In this document: piece after piece, positions 42,616 to 50,949 of the stretch | Numbering within the stretch: the first letter of the stretch is position 1 | Layout of the letters: each line of letters starts with the position of its first letter | DNA from: Actinoallomurus sp050942425 | Lineage (GTDB): Bacteria; Actinomycetota; Actinomycetes; Streptosporangiales; Streptosporangiaceae | Length of the DNA: 64,000 nt | Assembly (NCBI RefSeq): GCF_050942425.1 | Contig: NZ_CP192063.1 | Location: 10,664,001-10,728,000, forward strand | Reading direction: 5' to 3' | The notes under the pieces: generated by a model | Seen by the model: the letters and a program-made list of their open reading frames with translations, nothing else | What the model was told of the DNA's origin: nothing | Databases searched by the model: none | Program-made: the position numbers and the translations under genes

Positions 42616-43584
42616 TCACTTGGGACAGGTCCGGCCTCGGTAGCCGATCGGGCCCTCGTTGTAGCGCCGGTAGTAGCCGATGAAGTCGCCCACGTCGGCT
42701 CGCAGCGCGACCGTGCCCGAGTTGCCCCGCTGATCCCGCCAGGTCACCCGCTCGACCGGAGCGCCGCCGTCGTCCACCAGCAGCCGCAGTTCGTCCGAGC
42801 GATGCCAGCCCCCGCCCCAGCCCTCCTCGGTCTGAAAGCGCCACACGCGCCTTCCGCCCGTCCCTCCGGGAAAGGCCCAGGAGCCGGCGAGCCGTCCGCG
42901 GAACTCGGAGAGCGTGCCGTCGGCGGCTCGGTGCTGCCCGAGGAACTCGGACATGTTCGACTGGAAGCCGACCGCCGCCTCCGCGCCGTCCGCCGTGCGC
43001 CAGCTCAGCTGTTCGGGAAGGGAGTTCTCGCCACGGTCGACGTGGAGCAGCAGTTCCTCGCCATCCACCCATGCCTTGGCATCGAGCGCGCGCAACTCCG
43101 TTGCGTAGGCGAACACCGACTCCCGTGCGGCCGTCGCGGCGAGGGCGCGCTCGGACTGCCCGCGCGCGTGCACCGGATCCACGGTGACCCGGTACAGCCA
43201 CAGCATGCTGCGGGCGTCCTCCGAGCTTCGGACCACGAGGGTGTTCCGTCCGGGTTCGAGCAGCGAACCGGGCACGGCGAAGACGTTGTCCTGCGGGAGG
43301 TCGCCCCCGCCCGGCACGGTCAGTCCCTCGGCCAGCGGCTCGTCGTTGAGCACGACGTCCATCGGGGCATATCCGAGCTCGGACCACAGCTTCGAGACGA
43401 GAGCCGTCACCGTGAGCGTGGCCTCGGCGACCTCCTGGGGCCGGTCCACCACGAACTCGATCTCCACCGACCCCCCAGCCCCGATCGCCAGGTGCGACCC
43501 GCCACTATGGCAGCGATCGAGCCCGATTTCGGCGTTCGCCAACCGAGCCGGCTCAACAGAGAAATCGGCGTAAGTCACTTCCAC
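42616..43584 (-). CDS. Uncharacterised protein with jelly-roll-like N-terminus
   Basis: 322 residues, not recognised. About 1-145 is rich in beta strands and resembles a carbohydrate-binding jelly roll (AIGAGGSVEIEFVVDRP, SLLEPGRNTLVVRSSEDAR). The C-terminal half has alternating Trp/Arg-rich stretches (RVWRFQTEEGWGGGWHRSDE, DFIGYYRRYNEGPIGYRG). There is no signal peptide. The GTG at 43584 with GGGGAG 5 nt upstream was preferred over the TTG 13 codons earlier. A long inverted repeat lies 70 bp upstream. Confidence 0.6.
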   Translation of the reverse strand: MEVTYADFSVEPARLANAEIGLDRCHSGGSHLAIGAGGSVEIEFVVDRPQEVAEATLTVTALVSKLWSELGYAPMDVVLNDEPLAEGLTVPGGGDLPQDNVFAVPGSLLEPGRNTLVVRSSEDARSMLWLYRVTVDPVHARGQSERALAATAARESVFAYATELRALDAKAWVDGEELLLHVDRGENSLPEQLSWRTADGAEAAVGFQSNMSEFLGQHRAADGTLSEFRGRLAGSWAFPGGTGGRRVWRFQTEEGWGGGWHRSDELRLLVDDGGAPVERVTWRDQRGNSGTVALRADVGDFIGYYRRYNEGPIGYRGRTCPK

Positions 43585-43653
43585 GACGCTCCCCAGGGGC
43601 GAGAGACGAGACGATACCCGCAAGATCGACTAGCCGCCCCGGCCTTCGCCTCA

Positions 43654-43718
43654 TTGCCGCCACCATGGACGTACGACCGCCCGAATCGCCCGGATCGGTC
43701 CGTCCACAATGGCGGCAA
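43654..43718. repeat. 65-bp nested inverted repeat downstream of hemL
   Basis: Outer arms TTGCCGCCA (43654-43662) and TGGCGGCAA (43710-43718), middle arms TGGACG and CGTCCA, inner arms GACCG and CGGTC: 20 base pairs broken by short internal loops, with a 16-nt apical loop. It lies 117 bp beyond the hemL stop and 70 bp before the next minus-strand start. The rest of this 251-bp gap has weaker hairpins (GACGG/CCGTC near 43731; TTCGC/GCGAA) and no gene. Confidence 0.65.
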
Positions 43719-43835
43719 ACAGGCAACCGCGACGGCATTGAAGCCCCGTCACGAGCGTTCGATGTTCGCTTTTCACGAAGATGTATTCGGCTTATGCGAA
43801 CAGTGCCCCCGCCTCGGTCTCTTCTGAGTCGCCGG

Positions 43836-45128
43836 TCAGGGGGCTTCGGCGGCGGCGCGGGCGGCGTGAGGCAGGGCGTCGGTGATGCGGTCCAGAGCCG
43901 CGGTGTCGTGGGCGGCTGACAGGAACCAGGCCTCGTACGCCGACGGGGGCAGGTAGACGCCGTGGTCCAGGGCCGTGTGGAAGAACGCGGCGTAGCGGCG
44001 GGTGTTCTGGCGCTGGGCGTGCTCGAAGTCCAGGACCGCCTCGTCGGTGAAGAAGATCGAGAAGAGGTTGCCCGCGATCTGCAGGCGGTGGGGCACGCCC
44101 TCCTTGGTCAGGGCGGCCGTCGCGGCCTCGGCGACGACGGTGGCGGCGTGGTCGATCCGGGCGTACACCTCGTCGGTGGCGGCGCGGAGCGTGGCCAGGC
44201 CGGCGGCGGTGGCCAGGGGGTTCCCGGACAGGGTGCCCGCCTGGTAGACGGGGCCGGCGGGGGCGAGGCGGTCCATGATCTCGGCGCGTCCACCGAACGC
44301 CGCCGCGGGCAGGCCGCCGCCCATGACCTTGCCGAAGGTGTACAGGTCGCCCTGGACGCCCTCCAGGCCGTACCAGCCGGCGCGGGAGACACGGAAGCCC
44401 GTCAGCACTTCGTCGATGATGAGGAGGGCGCCGTACCGCTCGCAGATGCCCTTGAGGGCGGCGTTGAAGTCCTCGGTCGGCGGGACGATGCCCATGTTGG
44501 CCGGGCACGCCTCGGTGATGACGCAGGCGATCTCGTGGCCGTGCTCGCCGAACGTCTCCTCGACGGCGGCGATGTCGTTGTAGCGGAGCACGATCGTGTC
44601 GGCGGTGGCCGCGCCGGTGACGCCCGGCGAGTCGGGCAGGCCGAACGTCGCGACCCCCGACCCGGCCGCGGCCAGCAGCCCGTCGGCGTGCCCGTGGTAG
44701 CACCCGGCGAACTTCACGATCTTCGAGCGCCCGGTGAAGCCGCGCGCCAGGCGGATCGCCGACATCGTCGCCTCGGTGCCCGAGTTGACCAGGCGGACCT
44801 TGTCGATCGGCGTGCGGGCCACCATCTCCTCGGCCAGCAGGACCTCGCCCTCGGTGGGCGCGCCGTACGAGGTGCCGTGCTCGGCGGCCCGCCGGACGGC
44901 CTCGACGACCTCCGGGTGCCCGTGGCCGAGGATCATCGGACCCCACGAGCAGATCAGGTCGACGTACTCGTTGCCGTCGGCGTCGACGAGGTACGGGCCG
45001 CGGGCCGAGGCCATGAACCGCGGGGTGCCGCCCACGGCCCCGAAGGCGCGCACCGGGGAGTTGACTCCGCCCGGTATGACCGCACCTGCCCGGTCGAACA
45101 GTGCTTCGGAACGATTCGTGGAAGTCAC
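43836..45128 (-). CDS. hemL: Glutamate-1-semialdehyde 2,1-aminomutase
   Basis: 430-residue PLP enzyme converting glutamate-1-semialdehyde to 5-aminolevulinate in the C5 heme pathway. K267 in TFGKVMGGG is the Schiff-base lysine; VNSGTEATMSAIRLAR, YHGHADG and LLIIDEVLTGFR are typical. GTG at 45128 with GGGAG about 8 nt upstream. It works directly after HemA but is separated from the hemA operon by the primase-like gene, hemB and a double terminator. Its own promoter must lie in the gene at 45148 or its leader. Confidence 0.95.
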   Translation of the reverse strand: MTSTNRSEALFDRAGAVIPGGVNSPVRAFGAVGGTPRFMASARGPYLVDADGNEYVDLICSWGPMILGHGHPEVVEAVRRAAEHGTSYGAPTEGEVLLAEEMVARTPIDKVRLVNSGTEATMSAIRLARGFTGRSKIVKFAGCYHGHADGLLAAAGSGVATFGLPDSPGVTGAATADTIVLRYNDIAAVEETFGEHGHEIACVITEACPANMGIVPPTEDFNAALKGICERYGALLIIDEVLTGFRVSRAGWYGLEGVQGDLYTFGKVMGGGLPAAAFGGRAEIMDRLAPAGPVYQAGTLSGNPLATAAGLATLRAATDEVYARIDHAATVVAEAATAALTKEGVPHRLQIAGNLFSIFFTDEAVLDFEHAQRQNTRRYAAFFHTALDHGVYLPPSAYEAWFLSAAHDTAALDRITDALPHAARAAAEAP

Positions 45129-45147
45129 CCCACGAGTCTCCCAGACG

Positions 45148-45813
45148 TCAATCGCAGGCGTCGGCCAGGATCTCCAGTAGCCGCACCGGGTCCGGCAGCG
45201 GCGCGTCGTACGGCTCTTTGACCCAGGTCACCGTACGGTCGAACGGCAGCACCGACGGCGGCGCGAGGACGTAGCTGTCCCGGCAGTGCCAGCGCATTCC
45301 CGGGCTGTCCTCGATGCTCTCGGGGACGGTATCGAGGTGGCAGGACCACCACTCGTCCTCGTCGACGGGCGCGCCACGAGTGGCGACGAAGAAGAGATAG
45401 CGCTCGTCACCGTGGTTGGCGACCGGGCCCACCGCTACGCCCTCCCGCTCCATCTCTTCGAGCGCCGCCCGACCCGCCTTGGCCGGGACGTCGAAGACGT
45501 CGAAGACCCGGCCCGTCGGCAGGACGATGTTCGCGTCCGGGTCCGTCATCCACCAGCGCGCCAGCGTGTCGGCGTCGACCGTGGCCTGCCGCTGCCACAC
45601 CTGCGACCGAGGATGGGCCGCCGGCGACGGGCAGCCGATCCGGTCGCAGGAACACGCCCGGGTGTCGTCGCCGGTATGCTCACCCGGATAACAGGGCCAG
45701 CCCAGGGCGGCATACTCCTGGACGGCAGTGGCCATGCGCTCACGTCGGACCGACTCGCCCGTCTTGCGGCGGCCGGCCGACCGGTTCGTTCGCTTCGCTG
45801 ATACATCCAGCAT
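45148..45813 (-). CDS. Prim-Pol-type (bifunctional DNA primase/polymerase N-terminal) protein
   Basis: 221 residues matching the primase-polymerase (AEP) N-terminal family: AVQEYAALGWPCYPGEH, a Cys-rich CSCDRIGCPSPAAHP, RWWMTDPDANIVLPTGRVFDVFDVP and GMRWHCRDSYVLAPPS. The metal-binding acidic motif normally read as DxD appears as FDVFDVP. No helicase domain is attached, so it is a stand-alone AEP-like protein rather than a plasmid or phage primase. Whether it is catalytically active is uncertain. It lies 19 nt upstream of hemL. Confidence 0.75.
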   Translation of the reverse strand: MLDVSAKRTNRSAGRRKTGESVRRERMATAVQEYAALGWPCYPGEHTGDDTRACSCDRIGCPSPAAHPRSQVWQRQATVDADTLARWWMTDPDANIVLPTGRVFDVFDVPAKAGRAALEEMEREGVAVGPVANHGDERYLFFVATRGAPVDEDEWWSCHLDTVPESIEDSPGMRWHCRDSYVLAPPSVLPFDRTVTWVKEPYDAPLPDPVRLLEILADACD

Positions 45814-45909
45814 CCTGCTCCCCCTCCGCTCCTCTTCCGATGATGGCGCGCCGGTGTCTCGCGGGTTGCGGGAACCCCCGAAAAGCGGCGAAGCCGTGAC
45901 CCGTCACCG

Positions 45910-45932
45910 GGCGGGTCACGGAGTGACCCGCC
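45910..45932 (-). terminator. Second hairpin after hemB
   Basis: Perfect 9-bp stem GGCGGGTCA / TGACCCGCC with a 5-nt loop; the distal member of a tandem pair downstream of hemB. Confidence 0.7.
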
Positions 45933-45946
45933 GCGGCGAGCGGAGT

Positions 45947-45971
45947 GGCCGGGTGAGGTGGTCACCCGGCC
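45947..45971 (-). terminator. First hairpin after hemB
   Basis: Perfect 10-bp stem GGCCGGGTGA / TCACCCGGCC with a 5-nt loop, 25 bp beyond the hemB stop; the end of the rex-hem operon. Confidence 0.8.
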
Positions 45972-45995
45972 GCGGAAGCGAATGAGGGTTCGAAG

Positions 45996-46982
45996 TCAGG
46001 CGCGCAGGGCGCGTGCGACCTCCGTGGCCCAGTAGGTGAGGATGATGTCGGCGCCCGCGCGGCGGATCGAGACGAGCGTCTCCATGATCACTCGGTCGCG
46101 GTCGATCCAACCCTGGGCGGCGGCGGCCTCGACCATGGAGTACTCGCCGCTGACCTGGTACGCGGCGACAGGCACGTGGACCGCGTCGCGCACGCGGCGG
46201 ATGACGTCGAGGTAGGTCAGCGCCGGCTTCACCATGACGACGTCGGCGCCCTCGTCGAGGTCCAGGAGGACCTCTCGTATCGACTCCTCGGCGTTGGACG
46301 GGTCCTGCTGGTACGCCGACCGGTCGCCGAACTGCGGCGCGCACTCGGCGGCCTCGCGGAACGGCCCGTAGAACGCCGAGGCGTACTTCACGGCGTACGC
46401 CATGATCGCGACGTTGCCGTAGCCGCCCTCGTCGAGGGCCGTACGGATCGCGGCGACCTGGCCGTCCATCATGCCGCTCGGGGCGACGACGTCGACGCCT
46501 GCGGCGGCCTGGGCGACGGCGATGGAGGCGTAACGCTCCAGGGTGGCGTCGTTGTCGACCTCACCGGAGGCCGTGAGGATGCCGCAGTGCCCGTGGTCGG
46601 TGTACTCGTCGAGGCACAGGTCGGCCGTGATCACCGTGGAGTCGCCGAGGTCGCCGCTCAGGTCGCGCAGCGCCTTCTGCACGATGCCGGCCGGGTCGTC
46701 GGCGGCCGAGCCGCGGCCGTCCTTGACCGCCGGGATGCCGAACAGGATCAGCCCGCCGACGCCGGCCTCCACCGCCTCGTGCGCCGCCTTGCGCAGGGAC
46801 TCCCTGGTGTGCTGCACGACGCCCGGCATCGACGCGATCGGCTGCGGCTCGGTGATGCCCTCCTTCACGAAGAGCGGCAGCACGAGGTCGCTCGGGTGCA
46901 GGTGCGTCTCGGCGACGAGACGCCGCAGCGCCGGGGTGCGGCGAAGCCGGCGGGGGCGTACGACAGGGAACTGCGCGGTCAC
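45996..46982 (-). CDS. hemB: Porphobilinogen synthase (delta-aminolevulinic acid dehydratase)
   Basis: 328-residue enzyme that condenses two 5-aminolevulinates. Both active-site lysines are visible: K199 (AYAVKYASAFYGPFRE) and K252 (DVVMVKPALTYLD). The metal site DLCLDEYTDHGHCG has C123 and C133, with C214 in ECAPQFGD, the zinc-ligand pattern. GTG at 46982, 21 nt after the hemD gene. Last gene of the rex-hemA-hemC-hemD-hemB run. Confidence 0.96.
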   Translation of the reverse strand: MTAQFPVVRPRRLRRTPALRRLVAETHLHPSDLVLPLFVKEGITEPQPIASMPGVVQHTRESLRKAAHEAVEAGVGGLILFGIPAVKDGRGSAADDPAGIVQKALRDLSGDLGDSTVITADLCLDEYTDHGHCGILTASGEVDNDATLERYASIAVAQAAAGVDVVAPSGMMDGQVAAIRTALDEGGYGNVAIMAYAVKYASAFYGPFREAAECAPQFGDRSAYQQDPSNAEESIREVLLDLDEGADVVMVKPALTYLDVIRRVRDAVHVPVAAYQVSGEYSMVEAAAAQGWIDRDRVIMETLVSIRRAGADIILTYWATEVARALRA

Positions 46983-47003
46983 GGTGACCTTCTCTCAGGG
47001 CGA

Positions 47004-48611
47004 TTACTTGCGCCGGCGTGCGCCGCGGCGCATCTCACTCGGCTTGCGGAGCGGGTCGCCGGCCTCGACCTGGGCGGCCCGCCGCTTGGCACCGTACTCC
47101 GCGAGCGCCTCGGCGAGGGCACTGACCGAGGGTTTGTCGGCCATGACGTCGACACGCAGGCCGTACTCCTCGGCGGTGCGCGCGGTCTGCGGCCCGATGC
47201 AGGCGATCACGGTGACGTTGTGCGGCTTGCCGGCGATGCCGATGAGGTTCCGTACGGTCGAGGACGAGGTGAACAGCACCGCGTCGAACCCGCCGCCTTT
47301 GATCGCCTCGCGGATCGGCGCGGGCGGCGGAGCGGCGCGTACGGTCCGGTAGGCGGTGACGTCGTCGCACTCCCAGCCGAGTTCGGTGAGCCCGGCGACG
47401 AGCGTCTCGGTGGCGATGTCGGCGCGCGGCAGCAGCACCCGGTTGATCGGGTCCAGGTCCTTGTCGTACGGCGGCCAGACCTCCAGGAGGCCGTCGGAGG
47501 ACTGCTGGTCCTTCGGGGCGAGGTCGGGCTTGACGCCGAACTCCACGAGCGCGGCGGCGGTCTGCTCGCCCACGGCCGCGACCTTCAGGCCGGCGAAGGC
47601 GCGGGCGTCCAGACCGTACTGCTCGAACCGCTCGCGCACCGCGCGCACGGCGTTCGTGGAGGTGAAGATGACCCACTCGTAGCGGCCGGTGACCAGGCCC
47701 TTGATGGCACGCTCCATCTGCTGGGGCGTGCGCGGGGGCTCCACCGAGATGGTGGGCACCTCGTCGGGGACGGCGCCGTACGAGCGGAGCTGGTCGGACA
47801 GCGAGGCCGCCTGCTCCTTCGTACGAGGCACGAGGACCCGCCAGCCGAACAGCGGCTTGGTCTCGAACCACGACAGCTTCTCGCGCCAGCGGACGATGTC
47901 TCCGACGACGAGCAGCGCCGGCGACTCCAGGTGCTTGGTGTCGGAGGCGACCTTCGCGAGGGTCGAGTCGATGGTGTACTGCTCGGTCGTCGTGCCCATC
48001 GAGGTGACCGCCACCGGCGTCGTGTCGGACCGCCCGGCGACCATGAGGCCCTTGGCGATCTCGCCGATGGTGTTCTCCGCGCCGAGGATCACGAGGGTCG
48101 CCGCACCGGCGTGGGCGCTCCAGTCGACGCCGCCCTCCTGGGCGTCGACGACCACGGCGTCACGGTGCTTGCCGTCGATCAGCGGGATGCCGGCGTACCC
48201 GGGGACGCCGGTGACCGACGAGACGCCCGGGACGATCTCGAAAGGGACCTTGGACCTGGCGCAGACCTTGGCCTCCTCGGTGAGGGCGCAGCTCAGGCCG
48301 GGGTCGCCGCCGAGCACCCGGGCGACGACCTTGCCCGAGCGGGCCAGGCTCACGAGGCTCGCCCCCGCCGGGCCGATCACCTCGGCGGCCGGGTTGAAGT
48401 GCGCGCTGAACAGCGGCGCCATCGTCTCGTGGACCACGATGGCGTCGGCCGCGCCGAGGATTCTGACCGCACGAAGCGTCAGGAGTTCCGGATCGCCCGG
48501 GCCGACTCCGACGAAGGCCACCCTGCCCTGCCGCTCGCCGGACGCCGTCGCGCCGGACATCGCGGGGGCCTCGCCCTCGTCGTTCACGACCTTCTTGCTC
48601 GCGGGGCTCAA
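47004..48611 (-). CDS. hemD: Uroporphyrinogen-III synthase fused to SUMT-like methyltransferase domain
   Basis: 535 residues. About 28-260 is a CobA/SUMT-type methyltransferase domain (VAFVGVGPGDPELLTLRAV; VLGGDPGLS), and about 270-520 is HemD (WRVLVPRTKEQAASLS; WVIFTSTNAVRAV; AVLFTSSSTVRNLIG). The CobA half is diverged: the usual THR segment after AGIPL is replaced by IDGKHRD, as is common in actinobacterial fusions. HemD closes hydroxymethylbilane to uroporphyrinogen III; the CobA half would methylate it toward siroheme. TTG start at 48611 overlaps hemC (TTGA) with GGGGGAG upstream. Confidence 0.9.
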   Translation of the reverse strand: MSPASKKVVNDEGEAPAMSGATASGERQGRVAFVGVGPGDPELLTLRAVRILGAADAIVVHETMAPLFSAHFNPAAEVIGPAGASLVSLARSGKVVARVLGGDPGLSCALTEEAKVCARSKVPFEIVPGVSSVTGVPGYAGIPLIDGKHRDAVVVDAQEGGVDWSAHAGAATLVILGAENTIGEIAKGLMVAGRSDTTPVAVTSMGTTTEQYTIDSTLAKVASDTKHLESPALLVVGDIVRWREKLSWFETKPLFGWRVLVPRTKEQAASLSDQLRSYGAVPDEVPTISVEPPRTPQQMERAIKGLVTGRYEWVIFTSTNAVRAVRERFEQYGLDARAFAGLKVAAVGEQTAAALVEFGVKPDLAPKDQQSSDGLLEVWPPYDKDLDPINRVLLPRADIATETLVAGLTELGWECDDVTAYRTVRAAPPPAPIREAIKGGGFDAVLFTSSSTVRNLIGIAGKPHNVTVIACIGPQTARTAEEYGLRVDVMADKPSVSALAEALAEYGAKRRAAQVEAGDPLRKPSEMRRGARRRK

Positions 48612-49519
48612 GATGTGCGCTCCCCCATCAACTGGTCGGCCCCCTCCGCGAGCATCCGGAGCGCGAGATCGCGTCCCAGGCGCTCGGAATCGTCAGGGGA
48701 ACCGCTTTCGGACAACCGAATCTGCCGTTCACCGTCATACCCGACAACGACGCCGGTCAGATGCACGATTTCGTCATACCACGCAGCGTATGCGCCCACG
48801 GGGGCCGAGCAGCCCGCCTCGAGCGTGGCCAGGAGCGCCCGCTCGGCGGCCACCGCGGCCCTGGTCGGGGCGTCGTCGAGGGTGGCGAGAAGCTCGATGA
48901 GATCGGCGCGGTCGGCCCGGCACTCCACCGCCAGAGCGCCCTGACCCGGCGCGGGCAGCATCTGGTCCGGCTCGAAGATCTCGGAGACGGCCTCCAGCCG
49001 GTCGATCCGGGTCAGCCCCGCGAACGCCAGCACGACCGCGTCCACCTCGCCGTCGGTGACCTTCCGCAGCCGCGTGTCGGCGTTGCCGCGGATCGGCACG
49101 ACGTCGAGGTCGGGGCGGAGCGCGCGCAGCTGCGCCATCCGGCGCGGCGACCCGGTGCCGATCCTGGCGCCACGCGGCAGGTCGGCCAGCTTGGCCGGCC
49201 CGCACAGGGCGTCCCGCGGATCGTCGCGCGGCGGGACCGCCGCGAGCGCGATGCCCTCGGCGGGCCCGGTGGGCAGGTCCTTCAGCGAGTGCACCGCGAA
49301 GTCGATCTCACCGGAGAGGAGCCGCTCGCGCAGCCCGTTGACGAACACGCCCGTGCCGCCGATCTGGGCCAGCTGCGCCTTCGAGACGTCGCCTTCGGTG
49401 GTCACGCCGACGAGCTCCACGGCTCGGCCGGTACGGGCGGTCAGGTCGTCGGCGACCAGCCCGGACTGGGTCATCGCCATCAGGCTGCGCCGGGTACCGA
49501 GTTTCAATGTCGTGCTCAT
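48608..49519 (-). CDS. hemC: Hydroxymethylbilane synthase (porphobilinogen deaminase)
   Basis: 303 residues. It polymerises four porphobilinogens. The dipyrromethane cofactor is held by C237 in LEAGCSAPVGAYA; VHSLKDLPT and the catalytic aspartate of that motif, RIGTGSPRR and IRGNADTRLRK are all present. The ATG at 49519 gives the normal N-terminus STTLKLGTRRS; the upstream ATG belongs to the hemA overlap. Seven nt after the hemA stop. Confidence 0.96.
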   Translation of the reverse strand: MSTTLKLGTRRSLMAMTQSGLVADDLTARTGRAVELVGVTTEGDVSKAQLAQIGGTGVFVNGLRERLLSGEIDFAVHSLKDLPTGPAEGIALAAVPPRDDPRDALCGPAKLADLPRGARIGTGSPRRMAQLRALRPDLDVVPIRGNADTRLRKVTDGEVDAVVLAFAGLTRIDRLEAVSEIFEPDQMLPAPGQGALAVECRADRADLIELLATLDDAPTRAAVAAERALLATLEAGCSAPVGAYAAWYDEIVHLTGVVVGYDGERQIRLSESGSPDDSERLGRDLALRMLAEGADQLMGERTS

Positions 49520-49526
49520 GCCTCGC

Positions 49527-50879
49527 TCAGCGTTCCTCACTCATTCCGCGGCCGGGCTCGTGGCGCACCTGGCCACTCCGGAGCGTTCGCTCGGCGCCCA
49601 CGCCTCGCTCAGCGCTCGGGACGTCCTCTGCCCGGATGACCGCCTCCGGGGCCTTGGGATCGAGATCGAAGAGTTCGCGCAACGCGTCGGCGTACGTGTC
49701 GCCGCCCGGGGAACCCGCCAACTCTTTCACGCGCACGGTCGGGGCGTGCAGCAGTTTGTCCACGACGCGGCGTACGGTCTGGGCGATCTCCGCTTGCGCC
49801 CGGTCGTCCAGCTCGGGCAGCCGGCCGCCGAGCCGGCCGAGCTCGGCCTCGACGACCTCTGCCGCCTTGCTGCGCAGCGCGACCACCGTCGGGGCGACCG
49901 TCGCCGCCACGAGGCCGAGCTGGAAGGCCTTGACCTCTTCGCACACGATCCGCCGGACGGCGTCGGTGTCGGCCTCGGCGGGCGCGTCGTCGTCCTCGCT
50001 GAGGTCGTCCAGGCCCACGAGGGTGACGCCGGGTAGGTCGCGGACCGCCCGGTCGACGTCGTGCGGCAGGGCGAGATCGAGCACGAACACCGGGCCCTGG
50101 AGCATGTCCGGGGTGATGACGAGGCCCGTGGCGCCGGTGCACGAGACGACGATGTCCGCCTCGGCGATCGCCTCCCGCAGGTCCGCGAGCCGGATCGCCC
50201 GCGCCGGTGCGTCGGTCGCCTCGGCCAGGCGGACACCGCGTTCGAAGGTGCGGTTGGCGATGACGATCTCGCCGACGCCTTCCCGGGCGAGAGTCGCGAC
50301 CGCCAGGGAGCTCATCGAACCGGCGCCCACCACGAGGGCCCGCTTACCCTCCAGGGTCCCTGCCCGGCTCAGGCCCACGCTGACGAGGGACGCGCCCGCC
50401 CGGTCGATGCCGGTCTCGTTCCGCGCCCGCTTGCCGACGCGCAGCGCCTGCTGAATCGCCTCGTTCAGCGCCCGGTCGACGGTGCCGTACTTCTGGGCGA
50501 GCTTGAGGGCGGTGCGAAGCTGACCGGCGATCTGGCCCTCGCCGACGACCATGGAGTCCAGGCCGCAGGCCACCGAGAAGACGTGCTGGACCGCACGCTC
50601 CTCATAGTGGACGTACAGGTGCCGGGACAGCTCGTCCAGCGGCACGTCCGAGTGCCGGGAGAGCAGCTCGGAGATGGCCGAGACGCCCGCGTGGAACTTG
50701 TCGACGTCGGCGTACACCTCGATGCGATTGCACGTCGAGACCACCACGACGCCGCTGACGCTCGGAGCGCCGTGCACGTCGTGCAGCAGCTTGACGAGCC
50801 GCTCGCCGGTGACCGCTGTGCGTTCCAGCAGCGCGACGGGGGCGCTGCGGTGACTCAGCCCGACCACGAGAATGCTCAC
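49527..50879 (-). CDS. hemA: Glutamyl-tRNA reductase
   Basis: 450-residue first enzyme of the C5 heme pathway. C50 in VVSTCNRIEVY is the nucleophile; GLSHRSAPVALLER opens the catalytic domain, the NADPH Rossmann motif is ALVVGAGSMSSLA, and a C-terminal dimerisation domain follows. GTG start at 50879. It lies 70 nt after rex and is probably cotranscribed from the Rex-controlled promoter, so heme synthesis should follow the NADH/NAD+ ratio. Confidence 0.96.
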   Translation of the reverse strand: MSILVVGLSHRSAPVALLERTAVTGERLVKLLHDVHGAPSVSGVVVVSTCNRIEVYADVDKFHAGVSAISELLSRHSDVPLDELSRHLYVHYEERAVQHVFSVACGLDSMVVGEGQIAGQLRTALKLAQKYGTVDRALNEAIQQALRVGKRARNETGIDRAGASLVSVGLSRAGTLEGKRALVVGAGSMSSLAVATLAREGVGEIVIANRTFERGVRLAEATDAPARAIRLADLREAIAEADIVVSCTGATGLVITPDMLQGPVFVLDLALPHDVDRAVRDLPGVTLVGLDDLSEDDDAPAEADTDAVRRIVCEEVKAFQLGLVAATVAPTVVALRSKAAEVVEAELGRLGGRLPELDDRAQAEIAQTVRRVVDKLLHAPTVRVKELAGSPGGDTYADALRELFDLDPKAPEAVIRAEDVPSAERGVGAERTLRSGQVRHEPGRGMSEER

Positions 50880-50949
50880 TGGTGCTCCCGTCCCTCACCT
50901 GTCGCCCCTGACCAGCGCGTACGCAGCCGTGTCGGCACGCCCGCTTGGA

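Noticed and set aside
45148..45813. Prophage or plasmid remnant indicated by the primase-like gene
   Set aside because: No integrase, capsid, replication or att sequences nearby, and both neighbours are core heme genes.
46176..48944. A 922-codon plus-strand frame opposite hemB, hemD and hemC
   Set aside because: Antisense shadow of three clear heme genes; no start signal or domain.
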